Shown one piece after another: positions 5,764 through 6,544 of a DNA stretch of 6,544 bases. The DNA lies in NCBI GenBank assembly GCA_902492855.1, contig CABUMU010000106.1:1-6544 (forward strand). The letters run 5' to 3'. Made by a program: the position numbers and the translations under genes. Below the pieces are notes generated by a model. It saw only the letters and a list, made by a program, of their open reading frames with translations, searched no databases and was not told the DNA's origin. This stretch comes from an uncultured Collinsella sp. (GTDB taxonomy: Bacteria > Actinomycetota > Coriobacteriia > Coriobacteriales > Coriobacteriaceae). Position 1 is the stretch's first letter. Each line of letters begins with the position of its first letter.

Positions 5764-6544
5764 CCCGCATTACCCCGTCCCCGCTCAAGGGCACCGTTCC
5801 CGCCATCGCGTCCAAGTCGATGGCGCATCGCCTGATCATCTGCGCTGCGCTTGCCAACGGCGAGACGCACGTTACCTGCAACACCACCTGCGCCGACATC
5901 GAGGCCACGGTGCGTTGCCTCACGGCGCTCGGCGCCCGCATCGAGACCGCCGAGGACGGCTTCCAGGTCCACCCCACTATGAAGAGCGTTGAGTTTGGCC
6001 TGCTCAAGGCCCTTGCCGGTGGCACGCTCGACTGCGGCGAGAGCGGCTCCACGCTGCGTTTTATGCTGCCTGTCGCCTGTGCGCTGGGTGCGGAGGCCAC
6101 CTTTGTGGGCCAAGGTCGCCTAGGCGCCCGCCCGCTCTCCCCGCTCTCGGACGAAATCATCGCCGCCGGCTGCGACCTGCAGGGTCTGGGCGGTTTTCCG
6201 CTCAAGACGAGCGGCCGCATGCGCCCGGGCACCTTTGTGCTGCCGGGCAACGTGAGCTCGCAGTACATCTCGGGCCTGCTGCTGGCGGCTCCGCTGCTGG
6301 CCCAGCCCTCCTGCGTGCAGGTGACCGGCATCATCGAGAGCCGCCCCTACATCAATCTGACTATCCAGGCCATGAAGGCCTTTGGCGTTGAGGTCAACGT
6401 CGAGCGCATTCCCGCCAAGGACGGTCAGCCCGAGGTCACGAACTTCCGCGTGAGCAGTGGCTCGTACCGCACGCCCGGCAGCGTGGCCGTCGAGGGCGAC
6501 TGGTCCAACGCCGCCTTTTTCCTGTGCATGGGCGCGTTGTCTCC
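5757..6544 (+). CDS. aroA: 3-phosphoshikimate 1-carboxyvinyltransferase (EPSP synthase), 3' end cut by window edge
   Basis: It transfers the enolpyruvyl group of PEP to shikimate 3-phosphate, giving EPSP, the penultimate step to chorismate and the target of glyphosate. Some 262 residues are visible, about 60% of a normal EPSP synthase (around 425). Motifs in order: ASKSMAHR (18-25, the KSxxxR substrate loop); CGESGSTLRF (93-102, the PEP-binding loop equivalent to GNAGTAMRP of E. coli); GQGRLGARPLSPL; VSSQYISGLLLAAPLL (from 166, with S167, S168 and Q169); ESRPYINLTIQAMKAFGVEV; and VEGDWSNAAFF (from 245). The start ATG overlaps the aroB stop codon by 7 nt (ATGTTAG), and GGAG at 5743-5746 precedes it by 10 nt, indicating translational coupling. 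The remaining catalytic residues lie outside the window. Confidence 0.97.
   Translation, partial: MLARITPSPLKGTVPAIASKSMAHRLIICAALANGETHVTCNTTCADIEATVRCLTALGARIETAEDGFQVHPTMKSVEFGLLKALAGGTLDCGESGSTLRFMLPVACALGAEATFVGQGRLGARPLSPLSDEIIAAGCDLQGLGGFPLKTSGRMRPGTFVLPGNVSSQYISGLLLAAPLLAQPSCVQVTGIIESRPYINLTIQAMKAFGVEVNVERIPAKDGQPEVTNFRVSSGSYRTPGSVAVEGDWSNAAFFLCMGALS

Noticed and set aside
5567..6334. A 255-codon minus-strand frame over the aroB/aroA junction
   Set aside because: It is antisense to the well-supported aroB end and to aroA, and its composition is Arg/Ser/Pro-rich as expected for a shadow frame.

Overview
This is a GC-rich window (roughly 60% by eye, not counted) with dense gene packing and very few TTA, CTA or TCA codons. 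The gene types fit an anaerobic, high-GC Gram-positive bacterium. My best guess is a Coriobacteriia member such as Collinsella, but this is inferred from general resemblance, since nothing in the sequence is a taxonomic marker.

Left third (minus strand, 1-2475): a P-type cation ATPase of the CtpE/Exp7-like group runs leftwards and leaves the window near its C-terminus. Upstream of it, on the same strand, lies a complete tRNA-Arg(CCG) gene with an encoded CCA end. The tRNA has its own good promoter (TTGTTA-18-TATAAT) and an intrinsic terminator.

Centre (2476-2679): a 204-bp divergent intergenic region. It carries the tRNA promoter in one direction. In the other it carries a candidate extended -10 promoter, a terminator-like hairpin with a T-run, and the ribosome binding site of the aromatic operon. 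The hairpin sits in the 5' leader of the first operon gene, where transcription attenuation would be expected. This is the least ordinary part of the window.

Right two thirds (plus strand, 2680-6544): a tightly packed operon aroF-tyrA-aroB-aroA. AroF (DAHP synthase, type I beta with an N-terminal ferredoxin-like regulatory domain) starts the shikimate pathway and AroB (3-dehydroquinate synthase) does the second step. AroA (EPSP synthase, cut by the right edge) does the penultimate step to chorismate. TyrA (prephenate dehydrogenase) diverts prephenate to tyrosine. Spacings are 3 nt (aroF/tyrA), 36 nt (tyrA/aroB) and a 7-nt overlap (aroB/aroA), so the genes are very probably cotranscribed. With tyrA inside the operon and a DAHP synthase of the Tyr/Phe-inhibited architecture, tyrosine is the likely end product that sets flux.

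I see no mobile element, CRISPR array, phage gene or clearly new system. The window is mostly ordinary housekeeping metabolism. The points worth a second look are the aroF leader and the ion-site residues of the ATPase.
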